A stretch of DNA of 64,000 bases, from assembly GCF_014192285.1 (NCBI RefSeq), contig NZ_JACHXQ010000001.1:682001-746000 (forward strand). The letters are read 5' to 3'. The notes below the pieces were generated by a model, which was not told the DNA's origin, searched no databases, and was given only the letters and a program-made list of their open reading frames with translations. Positions 1 through 7,653 of this stretch are shown in pieces; position 1 is the stretch's first letter, and each line of letters starts with the position of its first letter. A program made the translations under genes and the position numbers. The DNA comes from Halomonas fontilapidosi (GTDB lineage: Bacteria > Pseudomonadota > Gammaproteobacteria > Pseudomonadales > Halomonadaceae).

Positions 1-479
1 TCGTGCACCCCTTCGTGATCATGCTCACCGTGCCCCTGGCCATCTGCGGTGCCCTGCTGGGGCTCTACCTCACCGGCCAGTCGCTGAATATCTACAGCCA
101 GGTGGGGCTGGTGATGCTGGTGGGGCTCGCCGCCAAGAACGGCATCCTGATCGTGGAGTTCGCCAACCAGCTGCGCGACCAGGGCGTGGCCTTCCACGAG
201 GCCCTGGTCGAGGCCGCCGTGACCCGCCTGCGCCCCATCGTGATGACCGCGGTGACCACCATGGCAGGCGCCGTCCCGCTGATCGTCTCCAGCGGCGCCG
301 GCGCCGAGACCCGGCTGGTGATCGGCACCGTGATCCTCTGCGGCCTGGCGGCGGCCACCCTCTTCACGCTCTTCGTGGTGCCGGTGGCCTACGACCTGCT
401 GGCGCGGCGCACCGGCTCACCGGGCGACGTGGCCCGACGCCTGGAGCGGGAGATGGGTGAGACGCCCGCCGGCTATTGA
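1..479 (+). CDS. RND multidrug efflux transporter, C-terminal fragment
   Basis: This is the last ~159 residues of an inner-membrane RND (AcrB/MexB-type) proton-driven exporter, which works with a periplasmic adaptor and an outer-membrane channel. The frame is open at the left edge, so the start lies outside the window. The peptide holds the closing transmembrane block of the family: a helix around PLAICGALLGLYLTG, the conserved stretch GLVMLVGLAAKNGILIVEFA, then RLRPIVMTA and two further helices ending in VVPVAYDLLA. KNGILIVEFA and RPI(V/L)MTA are hallmarks of the HAE-type pumps. The substrate cannot be judged from this part. A strong hairpin follows 17 bases after the stop. Confidence 0.93.
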   Translation, partial: VHPFVIMLTVPLAICGALLGLYLTGQSLNIYSQVGLVMLVGLAAKNGILIVEFANQLRDQGVAFHEALVEAAVTRLRPIVMTAVTTMAGAVPLIVSSGAGAETRLVIGTVILCGLAAATLFTLFVVPVAYDLLARRTGSPGDVARRLEREMGETPAGY

Positions 480-496
480 ACCGGTAAGCGCCAAAA

Positions 497-530
497 CGAC
501 AAAGGCCACCCCGCGGGGTGGCCTTTGTCG
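497..530. terminator. Bidirectional rho-independent terminator
   Basis: A perfect 16-bp stem with a 2-base loop (arms beginning CGACAAAGGCCACCCC) lies between the RND gene and the convergent DUF3617 gene. The A-rich left side and T-containing right side suit termination from both directions. Confidence 0.85.
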
Positions 531-549
531 ATGGCGACGGGACGATGCG

Positions 550-975
550 TCAGCATTCGCCGAGACGCCGCCCCTCCATGCGCGTGATCATGTTGATCTC
601 GCCTGCGGCCGAGTCGACCAGGATGTCGACGTTGCCCTCGACGCGATCGCCGAGGAAGTCCATGCGGCCGACGATATTGGCCTCTCCGCCCTCGGCCCGG
701 CAGACCATGCGGTAGTCCAGGCCGTCGACCGTGACCTCGTGCTCGAGCAGCTCGCAGCCCTGCTCCTCCTCGATGAAGCTGAACTCTTCGTCGTCAATAT
801 CGCCCTGGGCGATGCACTCCTGATGGGTCTCGGTCTGGTCGGGGATCGGCAGGTCACTGCGCACGGAGGTGGTGCTGATGAACTCCCACTGGCCCGGCTC
901 GATGTTCGGGGACTCGGCAACGGCCGCCAGCGGCAGCGCCATCAGCAGGCCGGCAAGAAGGGGACGGAACGACAT
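550..975 (-). CDS. DUF3617-family exported protein
   Basis: A 141-residue protein of unknown function, probably periplasmic. The chosen start gives a clear Sec signal peptide (MSFRPLLAGLLMALPLAAVA, cleavage likely after AVA) and a purine-rich ribosome site (AGGGAGAG) about 10 bases upstream; the frame stays open for 43 codons further but without such a site. The mature part begins NIEPGQWEF, the usual opening of DUF3617 proteins (the G-x-W-E pattern), and has a pair of cysteines (QEC..., GCELLEHEV, MVCRAEG) that could form disulfides. It is acidic, as is common in halophiles. It converges on the RND gene and stands alone. Confidence 0.72.
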   Translation of the reverse strand: MSFRPLLAGLLMALPLAAVAESPNIEPGQWEFISTTSVRSDLPIPDQTETHQECIAQGDIDDEEFSFIEEEQGCELLEHEVTVDGLDYRMVCRAEGGEANIVGRMDFLGDRVEGNVDILVDSAAGEINMITRMEGRRLGEC

Positions 976-1137
976 GCGGGAACTCTCCCTGATGATGGAT
1001 GGTATGCCACGCCCTCGGCATGAGGCCCAGCATAGCCCAATCGACGCCCGTCCCCCAATGCGGCCCCGGTCGGGACAGGCGATGGCGGGAGTCCAGTACC
1101 CCAAGTCGAGGCGGAAGCTGCCGACGGTCGAGTCGCC

Positions 1138-1698
1138 TCACAGCATCTGCGGCAGGAACTGGCCGCGCCGGTCGATGATCTTGCCGGCGACCATGAAGAC
1201 ACCGTCACCCGTGTAGTGCAGCGTTTCGGGATAGGCGGGCGTCGCCCGGGCACGAGCCGCCACCACCTCCCAGATGAAGAAGTCATGGCGGTCGACCAGG
1301 CTGTCATCGACGAGCCGGCACTCGAAGTGGGCATGGCACTCCTCGATCAGGGGCACCTCCACGGCTGTCGCTTGCGACGCGGTCAGGCCGAAATGGTTGA
1401 ACTTGTCGAGCTCGGCGCCGCTACTGTTGCCGATGCCGATCACCTCATCGATCAAGGCCGTGGTCGGCAAGTTGATGACGCACTGCCCGCTCCGGCGCAC
1501 CAGCTCGAAGCTGTGATTGCCGGAGGAGATGACGCAGCCGACCAGGGAAGGCGAGAAAGCCATTACGGTGTGCCAGCCCAGGGTCATGATGTTGGATTCG
1601 CCCTGCCAGGCCGAGGAGACCAGCACAATGGGGCCAGGCTCGAGATAGCGGCGCACCCGCTCCAGCGGCATGGCAAGCATCTCGACATCGTCACGCAT
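1138..1698 (-). CDS. Flavin reductase family protein (FMN-binding split barrel)
   Basis: A 186-residue cytoplasmic protein of the flavin-reductase-like family, which binds FMN and reduces it with NAD(P)H or uses it on small substrates. The order of segments fits: PGPIVLVSSAWQGESNIMTLGW, then FSPSLVGCVIS, NHSFELVRRSGQCVINLP and GAELDKFNHFGLT. Such proteins often partner a flavin-dependent monooxygenase, but none lies nearby, so the physiological role is open. It is transcribed alone, away from the DMT transporter, with a 359-bp spacer upstream. Confidence 0.82.
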   Translation of the reverse strand: MRDDVEMLAMPLERVRRYLEPGPIVLVSSAWQGESNIMTLGWHTVMAFSPSLVGCVISSGNHSFELVRRSGQCVINLPTTALIDEVIGIGNSSGAELDKFNHFGLTASQATAVEVPLIEECHAHFECRLVDDSLVDRHDFFIWEVVAARARATPAYPETLHYTGDGVFMVAGKIIDRRGQFLPQML

Positions 1699-2057
1699 CG
1701 GTTTCTCCCCTCGAAGTGGAAACGAAAGCTGAGGCCCCGGTGCCCTTTTCCGCAGCCCTCCCCCGCTATAGTGCTACAGTCTGGCCACCATGGGACGCCC
1801 CTGCCAGCGACAGCCGCTTGCGCTGGATGACCGTCACGTCCTGCTGCGCAACCTGGGCGATGGCCTGACCCCAGATCGGCGAACTCGCGCGCTATCACCG
1901 CGTCGCTGTCGTCACCGGCCGCGCCTGATTCTGCCCCAGGCACCTTCCTCTCCAGCCTCGCCGGACAGGACAAGGGCATTGCACGACACGCCTTTAGCTG
2001 GACAATGGCGAGCTCTCTTCCCCCTCCCGCTCTCACGCAATAGCAAGGTCATGGCTC
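1699..2057. other. Intergenic spacer, no gene seen
   Basis: A 359-bp gap between the divergent flavin reductase and EamA transporter genes. The open frames on either strand look like compositional noise: no recognisable domain and no good ribosome site. A TATAGT-like box at 1766-1771 could belong to a promoter on either strand. I cannot exclude a decayed gene, but I could not read one. Confidence 0.5.
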
Positions 2058-2948
2058 ATGCAACCCGATCAGCGCACGCTTCTCGCCTCCGCCATCGTGC
2101 TCGCGACGGGGGTGCTCTGGGGAGTCTACTGGCTGCCGGTTCGCGCCCTGGGGGAGATGGGGCTGACGGGGGCCTGGGGGACGTCCGCCATCACCGCGGC
2201 CACGGTGGCGATTCTCCTGCCCGCGGCCATTCGAGAGCGCCGTCAACTGGCTCGCACCCCGCCCGTGGTCCTGATCTCGGTTGTCCTGGGTGGCGCGGCT
2301 TTCGCGCTCTATTCGATCGGTTTCCTCTACGGACGGGTCGCGATCATCATCCTGCTGTGGTTTCTCAGCCCGGTGTGGAGCACGCTGATTGGCCGCTACC
2401 TGATGGGATGGCCCACGCCCGGCCTGCGCATCATCGCCATTGTGCTTGGCCTAGCGGGACTGGCCATCATGCTGGGCGCCGACGGCACGCTCCCGCTGCC
2501 CCGGGGAGCAGGAGAGTGGATGTCGTTGATGGGCGGCATCCTCTGGTCATTCTCCACCACCGGCATCCGCGCCAGATCCACCCTCACGGCCCTGCCCGCC
2601 ACCTTCGTCTTCGCTCTCGGCGCAGCCGTGACGGCCCTCGTCCTTGCGCCGACGCTTGAGCCGCTGCCGAGCCTCACCTCACCTCAGGTCATCACGATGA
2701 CGGGGCTGGCACTGCTGACGGGGGGCCTATGGTGGGGCCTGTCCCTCGTGGGGTTGATGTGGGCGGCAGTCCGGCTGGAGCCCGCACGCGTCAGCATCCT
2801 GCTGATGACGGAGGTGCTGGTGGGGGCGGTCTCCGCGGCGCTGTTCGCCGATGAGACCCTGACCGGGGTCGAGATGGCAGGGGGTGCCGTCGTGCTCATT
2901 GCAGGCCTGCTTGAGGTCCTTCCCGTGCGAACGACGAGAACGGCATGA
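2058..2948 (+). CDS. EamA/DMT-family transporter
   Basis: A 296-residue inner-membrane protein with the ten-helix, two-fold repeat layout of the drug/metabolite transporter superfamily. The first EamA unit begins ATGVLWGVYWLPVRALGE and includes the conserved Pro/Trp-rich helix LLWFLSPVWSTLIGRYL. The second ends with the family's typical RLEPARVSILLMTEVLVGAVSAALFADETLTG followed by a Gly-rich last helix (AGGAVVLIAGLLEV). DMT exporters move amino acids, metabolites or drugs; the substrate cannot be told from sequence. It is a single-gene unit facing the tRNA-Ser gene. Confidence 0.9.
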   Translation: MQPDQRTLLASAIVLATGVLWGVYWLPVRALGEMGLTGAWGTSAITAATVAILLPAAIRERRQLARTPPVVLISVVLGGAAFALYSIGFLYGRVAIIILLWFLSPVWSTLIGRYLMGWPTPGLRIIAIVLGLAGLAIMLGADGTLPLPRGAGEWMSLMGGILWSFSTTGIRARSTLTALPATFVFALGAAVTALVLAPTLEPLPSLTSPQVITMTGLALLTGGLWWGLSLVGLMWAAVRLEPARVSILLMTEVLVGAVSAALFADETLTGVEMAGGAVVLIAGLLEVLPVRTTRTA

Positions 2949-2980
2949 GGCATCGATGAAGGGCTAGCTACTCACACATG

Positions 2981-3014
2981 AAAAAAGAAAAAGCCGCTGA
3001 TTTCTCAGCGGCTT
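2981..3014 (-). terminator. Rho-independent terminator of tRNA-Ser
   Basis: Read on the minus strand, a perfect 10-bp stem (AAGCCGCTGA / TCAGCGGCTT) with a GAAA tetraloop is followed by a T-rich run. It begins 13 bases after the tRNA-Ser CCA end and also faces the EamA gene. Confidence 0.9.
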
Positions 3015-3026
3015 ATTCGGCATTCG

Positions 3027-3114
3027 TGGCGGAGAGGGAGGGATTCGAACCCTCGAAGCCTTTCGACTTACGCGCTTTCCAGGCGCGCTCCTTCGACCAC
3101 TCGGACACCTCTCC
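3027..3114 (-). tRNA. tRNA-Ser (anticodon GGA)
   Basis: An 88-nt class II tRNA with a 7-bp acceptor stem (GGAGAGG/CCTCTCC), the long variable arm of serine tRNAs, a TTCGAATCC T-loop and an encoded CCA end. The anticodon loop reads CTGGAAA, giving anticodon GGA for UCC/UCU codons. It has its own promoter and terminator and is a single-gene transcription unit. Confidence 0.96.
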
Positions 3115-3167
3115 ACATTGTGCTTCTCTCGCTTGGGCACGTGGCCTTTTGCTCAAGAACGGCGCAT

Positions 3168-3196
3168 ATACTATCGACTTAAGTGCCCGAATGCAA
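3168..3196 (-). promoter_or_regulatory. Sigma-70 promoter for tRNA-Ser
   Basis: On the minus strand TTGCAT (3196-3191) and TAGTAT (3173-3168) are separated by exactly 17 bp and lead into a GC-rich discriminator (GCGCCG), about 54 bp before the tRNA. GC-rich discriminators are typical of stringently controlled stable-RNA promoters. Confidence 0.6.
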
Positions 3197-3219
3197 GCCG
3201 TTTTCCCTGTATCGCGCGC

Positions 3220-3723
3220 TCAGCCGTCGGGCAGCACCGCATAGTCGCCGCGGGCTTCCAGGCAGAGGGTGTCACCGCACCAGAGGCGCTGGACGAGGGC
3301 GATGCGACCCTTACCGCGCTGCGCCAGCCGTTCGGCAAGGGCCTCGGGGCCGCCGGCTGCTTCGGGCTCGCAGGTCAGGCGATAGTCGCCGGTCACCGGT
3401 GCCAGAAAGCGCTGGCTGGCCTCGGCCACCACCACATCCCGGGCGAGCCCATGACGGCGCAGCCAGAGGGTGGTCCAGCACCAGCCCAGCAGCGTGGTCT
3501 GGGCGGCAAGCGCCCCACCGAAACCGGTGCCCTTGTCATTCAGGCTGGGTGTGAGCGACAGCGACCAGGCCAGGCCGTCGCCATCGCGAGTCATTTCGCG
3601 GATGCCCAGCGCGGGGACCATGGGGATCGCCTCGCCCAGCCAGGCAAGGAAGGCGGCCATGTCGTCCTCGCTGTCGGCAGCGGGCAACGGCGGGCGGGGG
3701 TGGGGAACGCCGATCTCTCGCAT
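3220..3723 (-). CDS. YiiD C-terminal-type thioesterase domain protein
   Basis: A 167-residue protein that looks like the hotdog-fold domain found at the C terminus of YiiD (putative acyl thioesterase). Features visible are LSLTPSLNDKGTGFGGALAA, where hotdog thioesterases carry their N/D-K-G-T-x-FGG segment, and a later VVVAEASQRFLAPVTGDYRL strand pair typical of the fold. The start is the ATG two bases after the stop of the nitroreductase gene; a longer in-frame extension would overlap that gene by more than 160 bases. The two genes are therefore probably co-transcribed. The natural acyl substrate is unknown. Confidence 0.72.
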   Translation of the reverse strand: MREIGVPHPRPPLPAADSEDDMAAFLAWLGEAIPMVPALGIREMTRDGDGLAWSLSLTPSLNDKGTGFGGALAAQTTLLGWCWTTLWLRRHGLARDVVVAEASQRFLAPVTGDYRLTCEPEAAGGPEALAERLAQRGKGRIALVQRLWCGDTLCLEARGDYAVLPDG

Positions 3724-3725
3724 GG

Positions 3726-4286
3726 TCAATCCCAGCGCTCCACGAAGGCTTCGATGTCGTGCTCCGGTGTAGGCTTGTGGCGTCCCCCCAGAGTTCCGAG
3801 GTAGAGGAAGGCTACCACTTCGTCGTCCTCGGCAAGCCCCAGCCCCTTGTGCACCGTGGGATCGAAGGCGTACTTGCCACTGCGCCACATGGCGCCAAGC
3901 CCCTGGGCGTGGGCGGCGAGCAGGATACCGTGGGCGGCGCAGCCGGCGGAGATCACCTGCTCGATCTTTGGCACCTTGGGGATGTCGGGCGTGACCTTGG
4001 CGATCACCGCGATGATCATCGGCGCACGCCGCGGCTTCTTGCGCGCGGCGTCTAAAGCTGCGTCGCCCACGTGGGGGTCTTCGCGGAACTCCGCCTCGGC
4101 AAACAGCTCGCCGAGGCGCGAAAGGCCCTCGCCGGAGAACTCAATGAAGCGCCAGGGGCGCAGTTCCTTGTGATCTGGCGCGCGCAGGGCCGCGCGGTAG
4201 ATCGCCTCAAGCTGCTCGGGGCTCGGCGGCGGGCCCATCAGCTTACCCATGGAGCTGCGTTCGTGCAGCAGCGTCAGCGCGTCCAT
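3726..4286 (-). CDS. Nitroreductase family protein (YdjA-like)
   Basis: A 186-residue FMN-dependent oxidoreductase of the minimal YdjA type. The N-terminal region contains a RSSMGKLMGPPPSPEQLEAI segment, in the place where the family has its R(R/S)S FMN-phosphate contact, followed by ALRAPDHKELRPWRFIEF. The C-terminal half has AAHAQGLGAMWRSGKYAFD and the closing LGTLGGRHKP. The family reduces nitro compounds or quinones with NAD(P)H, and the native substrate is unknown. It is the first gene of a pair with the thioesterase; a nested inverted repeat lies just upstream. Confidence 0.85.
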   Translation of the reverse strand: MDALTLLHERSSMGKLMGPPPSPEQLEAIYRAALRAPDHKELRPWRFIEFSGEGLSRLGELFAEAEFREDPHVGDAALDAARKKPRRAPMIIAVIAKVTPDIPKVPKIEQVISAGCAAHGILLAAHAQGLGAMWRSGKYAFDPTVHKGLGLAEDDEVVAFLYLGTLGGRHKPTPEHDIEAFVERWD

Positions 4287-4306
4287 TGAGTGCCTCCCTT
4301 GGCGGC

Positions 4307-4346
4307 GGTCAGACGAGAATACTTCTCGACACTTTACCAGCTGACC
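4307..4346 (-). promoter_or_regulatory. Nested inverted repeat upstream of nitroreductase (possible operator)
   Basis: Outer arms GGTCAG/CTGACC (4307-4312, 4341-4346) enclose an inner, off-centre palindrome CGAGAA-TAC-TTCTCG (4314-4328). On the minus strand the inner element contains TATTCT, a possible -10 box, about 35 bp before the start codon. The arrangement suits a repressor site but no regulator gene is adjacent. Confidence 0.3.
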
Positions 4347-4367
4347 GATCGACTGTCGTGCCGACCG

Positions 4368-5204
4368 CTACTGCCTGGCCAAGCGCAGCGGCTCCGGCGG
4401 ACGCTCGCCCGGCGTGGCCCGCCAGGGGCTGATATCCAGCCCGCCGCGGCGCACATAGCGGGCCAGCACCAGCAGTCGCTCAGGCTGACAGCGGGTCATC
4501 AGGTCCTGGAAGATGTGCTCCACACAGTGCTCATGGAAGTCCTGATGCTGGCGATAGCCGATCAGGTAGCGCAGTAGCCCCTCGCGATCGATCCGCGGGC
4601 CTCGATAGCGGATCAGCACACTGCCCCAGTCGGGCTGGCCGGTGACCGGGCAGTTGGACTTGAGCAGATGCGAATGCAGCGTCTCCTCGACGGTCGCCTC
4701 TCCCACCGCCAAGTGCTCCTCGCTGGGCGTATAGTCCGTGACCTCGATGTCCAGATCATCCAGGCAGTCACCGGGCAGGTGGCGCGGCGTGAGCGCCTCG
4801 TGATCGACGTCGAACAGCTCGACGACTACCGGTGCCCCGGCTGCTTCGCCCAGGTCGTGCTCCAGGGTGTCGATGACCGACTGACGGCTCTCGAAGCAGG
4901 TCTGGTTGAAGCCGTTCAGGTAGAGCTTCCAGGACTTCGACTCGATCAGATTCGGCGATTCCGCTGGCAGGCGGAAGCGCGCCACCGCCACGATAGGCTT
5001 GCCGCGGGCGTTGAGCCAGGAGACCTCAAAGGCGTGCCATTCGTCCTCGCCGACAAAGGGCAAGGCGCCCTCCTCCAGTCCCAGGGGCGCGCGATTGGCG
5101 GCGCGCGGAATGGGATAGAGCAGCCCGGCGTCATAGTTCTCGGGGTAGGCGGCCTCGCGCCCCAGGGGGGCATGCGCCAGGGTATCGGGTCGATGGTGTG
5201 ACAT
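4368..5204 (-). CDS. queF: NADPH-dependent 7-cyano-7-deazaguanine reductase QueF
   Basis: Reduces the nitrile preQ0 to the amine preQ1 in queuosine biosynthesis for tRNA wobble modification. The 278-residue length fits the long two-domain QueF type. The hallmark ESKSWKLYLNGFNQT is present in the first half (NADPH and substrate binding). The catalytic cysteine lies in LKSNCPVTGQPDWG near residue 185, and the acid/base region is YRQHQDFHEHCVEHIF. The start MSHHRPDTLAH lies one base after the yadH stop, so queF is the third gene of the yadG-yadH-queF unit. The frame is open further upstream but that stretch overlaps yadH. Confidence 0.96.
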   Translation of the reverse strand: MSHHRPDTLAHAPLGREAAYPENYDAGLLYPIPRAANRAPLGLEEGALPFVGEDEWHAFEVSWLNARGKPIVAVARFRLPAESPNLIESKSWKLYLNGFNQTCFESRQSVIDTLEHDLGEAAGAPVVVELFDVDHEALTPRHLPGDCLDDLDIEVTDYTPSEEHLAVGEATVEETLHSHLLKSNCPVTGQPDWGSVLIRYRGPRIDREGLLRYLIGYRQHQDFHEHCVEHIFQDLMTRCQPERLLVLARYVRRGGLDISPWRATPGERPPEPLRLARQ

Positions 5205-5205
5205 G

Positions 5206-5979
5206 TCAGCTCCTGATGCCCTTGCCGCGCTCCAGCATCCACAGGGCCACGCCAAAGAGCACGCTGATGAAGGCCAGGATGGCCGCCAGCGCCCAGCCCA
5301 CGGGGATGTCGGAAACACCCAAGAAGCCGTAGCGGAAGACGTTGACCATATAGAGGATGGGGTTGAGCATCGACACGCCCTGCCAGAAGGCCGGCAGCAG
5401 CGAGATCGAGTAGAAGACCCCGCCGAGGTAGGTCAGCGGCGTCAGCACGAAGGTCGGCACGATGGAGATGTCGTCGAACTTCTTGCCCAGCAGGGCGTTG
5501 ATGAAGCCGCCAATGGCGAACAGCGCCGCGGTCAGTACCACCACGACGACCGTCAGCAGCGGGTGTGCCACCTCGATGCGGGTGAAGAACAGCGACACCC
5601 CGGTCACGATCAGGCCCACGCCGAGGCCGCGGGCCATGCCGCCTGCCACGAAGCCGGTAAGGATCACCCAGTTGGGCATCGGCGAGACCATCATCTCCTC
5701 GATGGAACGCTGGAACTTGTTCGAGAAGAAGCTCGAAGCCACGTTGGAGTAGCTGTTGGTGATCACCGCCATCATGATCAGCCCCGGGACGATGAAGTCC
5801 ATGTAGCTGTAGCCATCCATCTCGCCGATCCGCGAGCCGATCAGGTTGCCGAAGATGATGAAGTACATGGTCATGGTGATCGACGGCGGCAGCAGGGTCT
5901 GCGGCCAGATCCGCGTGAAGCGCTTGATCTCCTTGTGCACCAGGGTCCAGAGGGCGATGGCGATCTGCGTCGGGCTCAT
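5206..5979 (-). CDS. yadH: ABC-2 type transporter permease (YadH-like)
   Basis: A 257-residue inner-membrane permease with six predicted helices in ABC-2 arrangement: an N-terminal amphipathic stretch, MTMYFIIFGNLIGSRIGEM, the central FIVPGLIMMAVITNSYSNV, SIEEMMVSPMPNWVILTGFV, and the late signature LTPLTYLGGVFYSISLLP. This matches the E. coli YadH family, partner of the YadG ATPase. The exported substrate is not known for the family. Its ATG overlaps the stop of the ATPase gene (ATGA), so the two subunits are translationally coupled. Confidence 0.9.
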   Translation of the reverse strand: MSPTQIAIALWTLVHKEIKRFTRIWPQTLLPPSITMTMYFIIFGNLIGSRIGEMDGYSYMDFIVPGLIMMAVITNSYSNVASSFFSNKFQRSIEEMMVSPMPNWVILTGFVAGGMARGLGVGLIVTGVSLFFTRIEVAHPLLTVVVVVLTAALFAIGGFINALLGKKFDDISIVPTFVLTPLTYLGGVFYSISLLPAFWQGVSMLNPILYMVNVFRYGFLGVSDIPVGWALAAILAFISVLFGVALWMLERGKGIRS

Positions 5980-6938
5980 GCGCGTGCCTCCGCTGCGTCG
6001 GCCGCCGCCTTGTCGCTGTTGCCCTGCTCCACCATGGAGACGAACATCTCCTCGAGCCGGTTGGCGCGGTTGCGCATCGACATTACCTGCAGCCCCTGAG
6101 CACTGAGCGCCTCGAAGACATCGTTGAGGCGCTGACCGCGGTGCACCACTACCGCCAGCTGAGCGGCATCGACACGATTCACTTCGAAACCTTCCACTTC
6201 GGGCGCGGCCTCGACGGGGTGCGCCAGGTCGAGCAGGAAGGTCTCGGTATCGAGTTCGGCGAGCAGGTCACGCACGCTGGTGTCACGAATGATCTCGCCG
6301 TGGTTGATGATCCCCACGTTGCGGCACAGGCTCTCGGCTTCCTCGAGATAGTGGGTGGTGAGGATGATGGTGGTGCCCTCGTCGCGATTGATGCGGCGCA
6401 TGTACTCCCACATGCTGCGGCGCAGCTCGATGTCCACACCGGCGGTGGGCTCGTCGAGGATCAGCAGCTTGGGCCGATGCATCAGCGCCCGGGCAATCAT
6501 CAGCCGACGCTTCATGCCGCCGGAGAGCATCCGCGCGCTGCCGTTGCGCTTGTCCCACAGGCCCAGGTCGCGCAGCAGTTCCTCGGCCCGGGGCAGCGCC
6601 TCGCGACGCGACATGCCGTAATAGCCGGCCTGAGCCAGCACGATGTCGATGACCTTCTCGAACTGGTTGAAGTTGAACTCCTGGGGCACCACGCCGAGAT
6701 GATACTTGGCCCGGGCGAAGTCGCGGTCGATATCGATACCGAAGATCGAGACCTGGCCAGCGGTCTTCTGCACCAGCGAGCAGACCACCCCCAGGGTGGT
6801 CGATTTACCCGCGCCGTTGGGGCCTAGCAGGGCATAGAAGTCGCCCTCGGCGACGTCGAGGTCGATGCCTTTCAAGGCATGGAAGCCATTGCCATAGACC
6901 TTGCTCAGGCCACGGATGGACAGTGCCGGTTCGGCCAT
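5976..6938 (-). CDS. yadG: ABC transporter ATP-binding protein (YadG-like)
   Basis: A 320-residue cytoplasmic ATPase that powers the YadH permease. Walker A is GPNGAGKST (near residue 41), the Q-loop follows in VVPQEFNFN, the ABC signature is RMLSGGMKRRL, Walker B is LLILDEPTAGVD, and the H-loop is LTTHYLEEAE. The C-terminal ~100 residues are the variable domain of ABC-2 ATPases. The start MAEPALSIRG was chosen because it aligns with the family; 25 codons of open frame upstream look non-coding. It is the first gene of the yadG-yadH-queF unit. Confidence 0.93.
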   Translation of the reverse strand: MAEPALSIRGLSKVYGNGFHALKGIDLDVAEGDFYALLGPNGAGKSTTLGVVCSLVQKTAGQVSIFGIDIDRDFARAKYHLGVVPQEFNFNQFEKVIDIVLAQAGYYGMSRREALPRAEELLRDLGLWDKRNGSARMLSGGMKRRLMIARALMHRPKLLILDEPTAGVDIELRRSMWEYMRRINRDEGTTIILTTHYLEEAESLCRNVGIINHGEIIRDTSVRDLLAELDTETFLLDLAHPVEAAPEVEGFEVNRVDAAQLAVVVHRGQRLNDVFEALSAQGLQVMSMRNRANRLEEMFVSMVEQGNSDKAAADAAEARA

Positions 6939-7130
6939 GTGCGATCCCGTCAGAGAGGAGTGAATGTTGTCGCGCAAAACCGGAGAGATGGGGGGTGACC
7001 GCTGAAACTTCAAGGTTGGCCGTGCCCAGCCGGTGAAGCAGGCAGGAGCATGCTGACTCGGATCTCACCCGACGAAGTGAAACCGGCATGGGTAGACTGT
7101 TGCCGAAGAAGGTAGGGCGTGCAGGCGAGA

Positions 7131-7206
7131 TGGCGTCCCATAGGGGGTTCGAACCCCTGTTACCGCCGTGAAAGGGCGGTGTCCTAGGCCACTAGACGAA
7201 TGGGAC
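7131..7206 (-). tRNA. tRNA-Glu (anticodon TTC), copy 1
   Basis: A 76-nt tRNA with encoded CCA. The anticodon loop CTTTCAC gives TTC; the T-loop is TTCGAAC. It differs from the other two Glu copies by a small change in the D-arm region (GTGGCCTAGGAC versus GTGGTCCAGGAC). It is the last gene of the array in the direction of transcription. Confidence 0.96.
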
Positions 7207-7223
7207 GCAAAGGAGATTCGAGA

Positions 7224-7245
7224 TGCAGCGGGAAACGAGATTCGA
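7224..7245 (-). repeat. Partial tRNA-Gly 3' end, copy a (imperfect)
   Basis: 22 nt matching the last 22 nt of the tRNA-Gly genes (half of the T-loop, the 3' T-stem strand, the 3' acceptor strand), except that the terminal CCA is GCA here. It lies in the spacer 17 bases before tRNA-Glu copy 1. No tRNA body is attached. Confidence 0.85.
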
Positions 7246-7303
7246 CTGGGCCGACACATCGGATCGTGACCCGAGCCTTGGCTCGATACCACTTGTTCAA
7301 GCT

Positions 7304-7325
7304 TGGAGCGGGAAACGAGATTCGA
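7304..7325 (-). repeat. Partial tRNA-Gly 3' end, copy b
   Basis: A 22-nt exact copy of the tRNA-Gly 3' end including CCA, in the spacer downstream of tRNA-Gly copy 1. The bases 7304-7464 (fragment, spacer, tRNA-Gly) recur at 7568-7728 with the same length of 161 bases and a single difference noted (C/T just after the fragment). Confidence 0.9.
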
Positions 7326-7389
7326 CCGGGCTGGCGTTCCAGCTCGTGAGCCGAGCCTTGGCCTGATCAAATATGCTACCCAAACCAAA

Positions 7390-7464
7390 TGGAGCGGGAA
7401 ACGAGATTCGAACTCGCGACCCTCGCCTTGGCAAGGCGATGCTCTACCACTGAGCTATTCCCGC
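7390..7464 (-). tRNA. tRNA-Gly (anticodon GCC), copy 1
   Basis: A 75-nt tRNA with acceptor stem GCGGGAA/TTCCCGC, anticodon loop TTGCCAA (anticodon GCC), T-loop TTCGAAT and encoded CCA. It appears identical to copy 2. Confidence 0.96.
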
Positions 7465-7488
7465 AGGTCTCGCAATGTCAAACCGAAG

Positions 7489-7564
7489 TGGCGTCCCATA
7501 GGGGGTTCGAACCCCTGTTACCGCCGTGAAAGGGCGGTGTCCTGGACCACTAGACGAATGGGAC
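7489..7564 (-). tRNA. tRNA-Glu (anticodon TTC), copy 2
   Basis: A 76-nt tRNA with encoded CCA and anticodon TTC. It is preceded in the transcript, only three bases away, by the stray tRNA-Gly 3' end at 7568-7589, so its 5' processing site abuts that fragment. Confidence 0.96.
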
Positions 7565-7567
7565 GCA

Positions 7568-7589
7568 TGGAGCGGGAAACGAGATTCGA
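7568..7589 (-). repeat. Partial tRNA-Gly 3' end, copy c
   Basis: A 22-nt exact copy of the tRNA-Gly 3' end with CCA, three bases upstream of tRNA-Glu copy 2 in the transcript. Together with its spacer it repeats the 7304-7389 segment. Confidence 0.9.
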
Positions 7590-7653
7590 TCGGGCTGGCG
7601 TTCCAGCTCGTGAGCCGAGCCTTGGCCTGATCAAATATGCTACCCAAACCAAA

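Noticed and set aside
1584-2036. Minus-strand frame overlapping the flavin reductase leader as a decayed regulator
   Set aside because: No LysR, TetR or other regulator motif could be read in any frame; composition fits GC-rich noise.
4287-4367. preQ1 riboswitch for queF
   Set aside because: queF is the third gene of an operon with one base between it and yadH, leaving no leader for a riboswitch, and the sequence after queF shows none.
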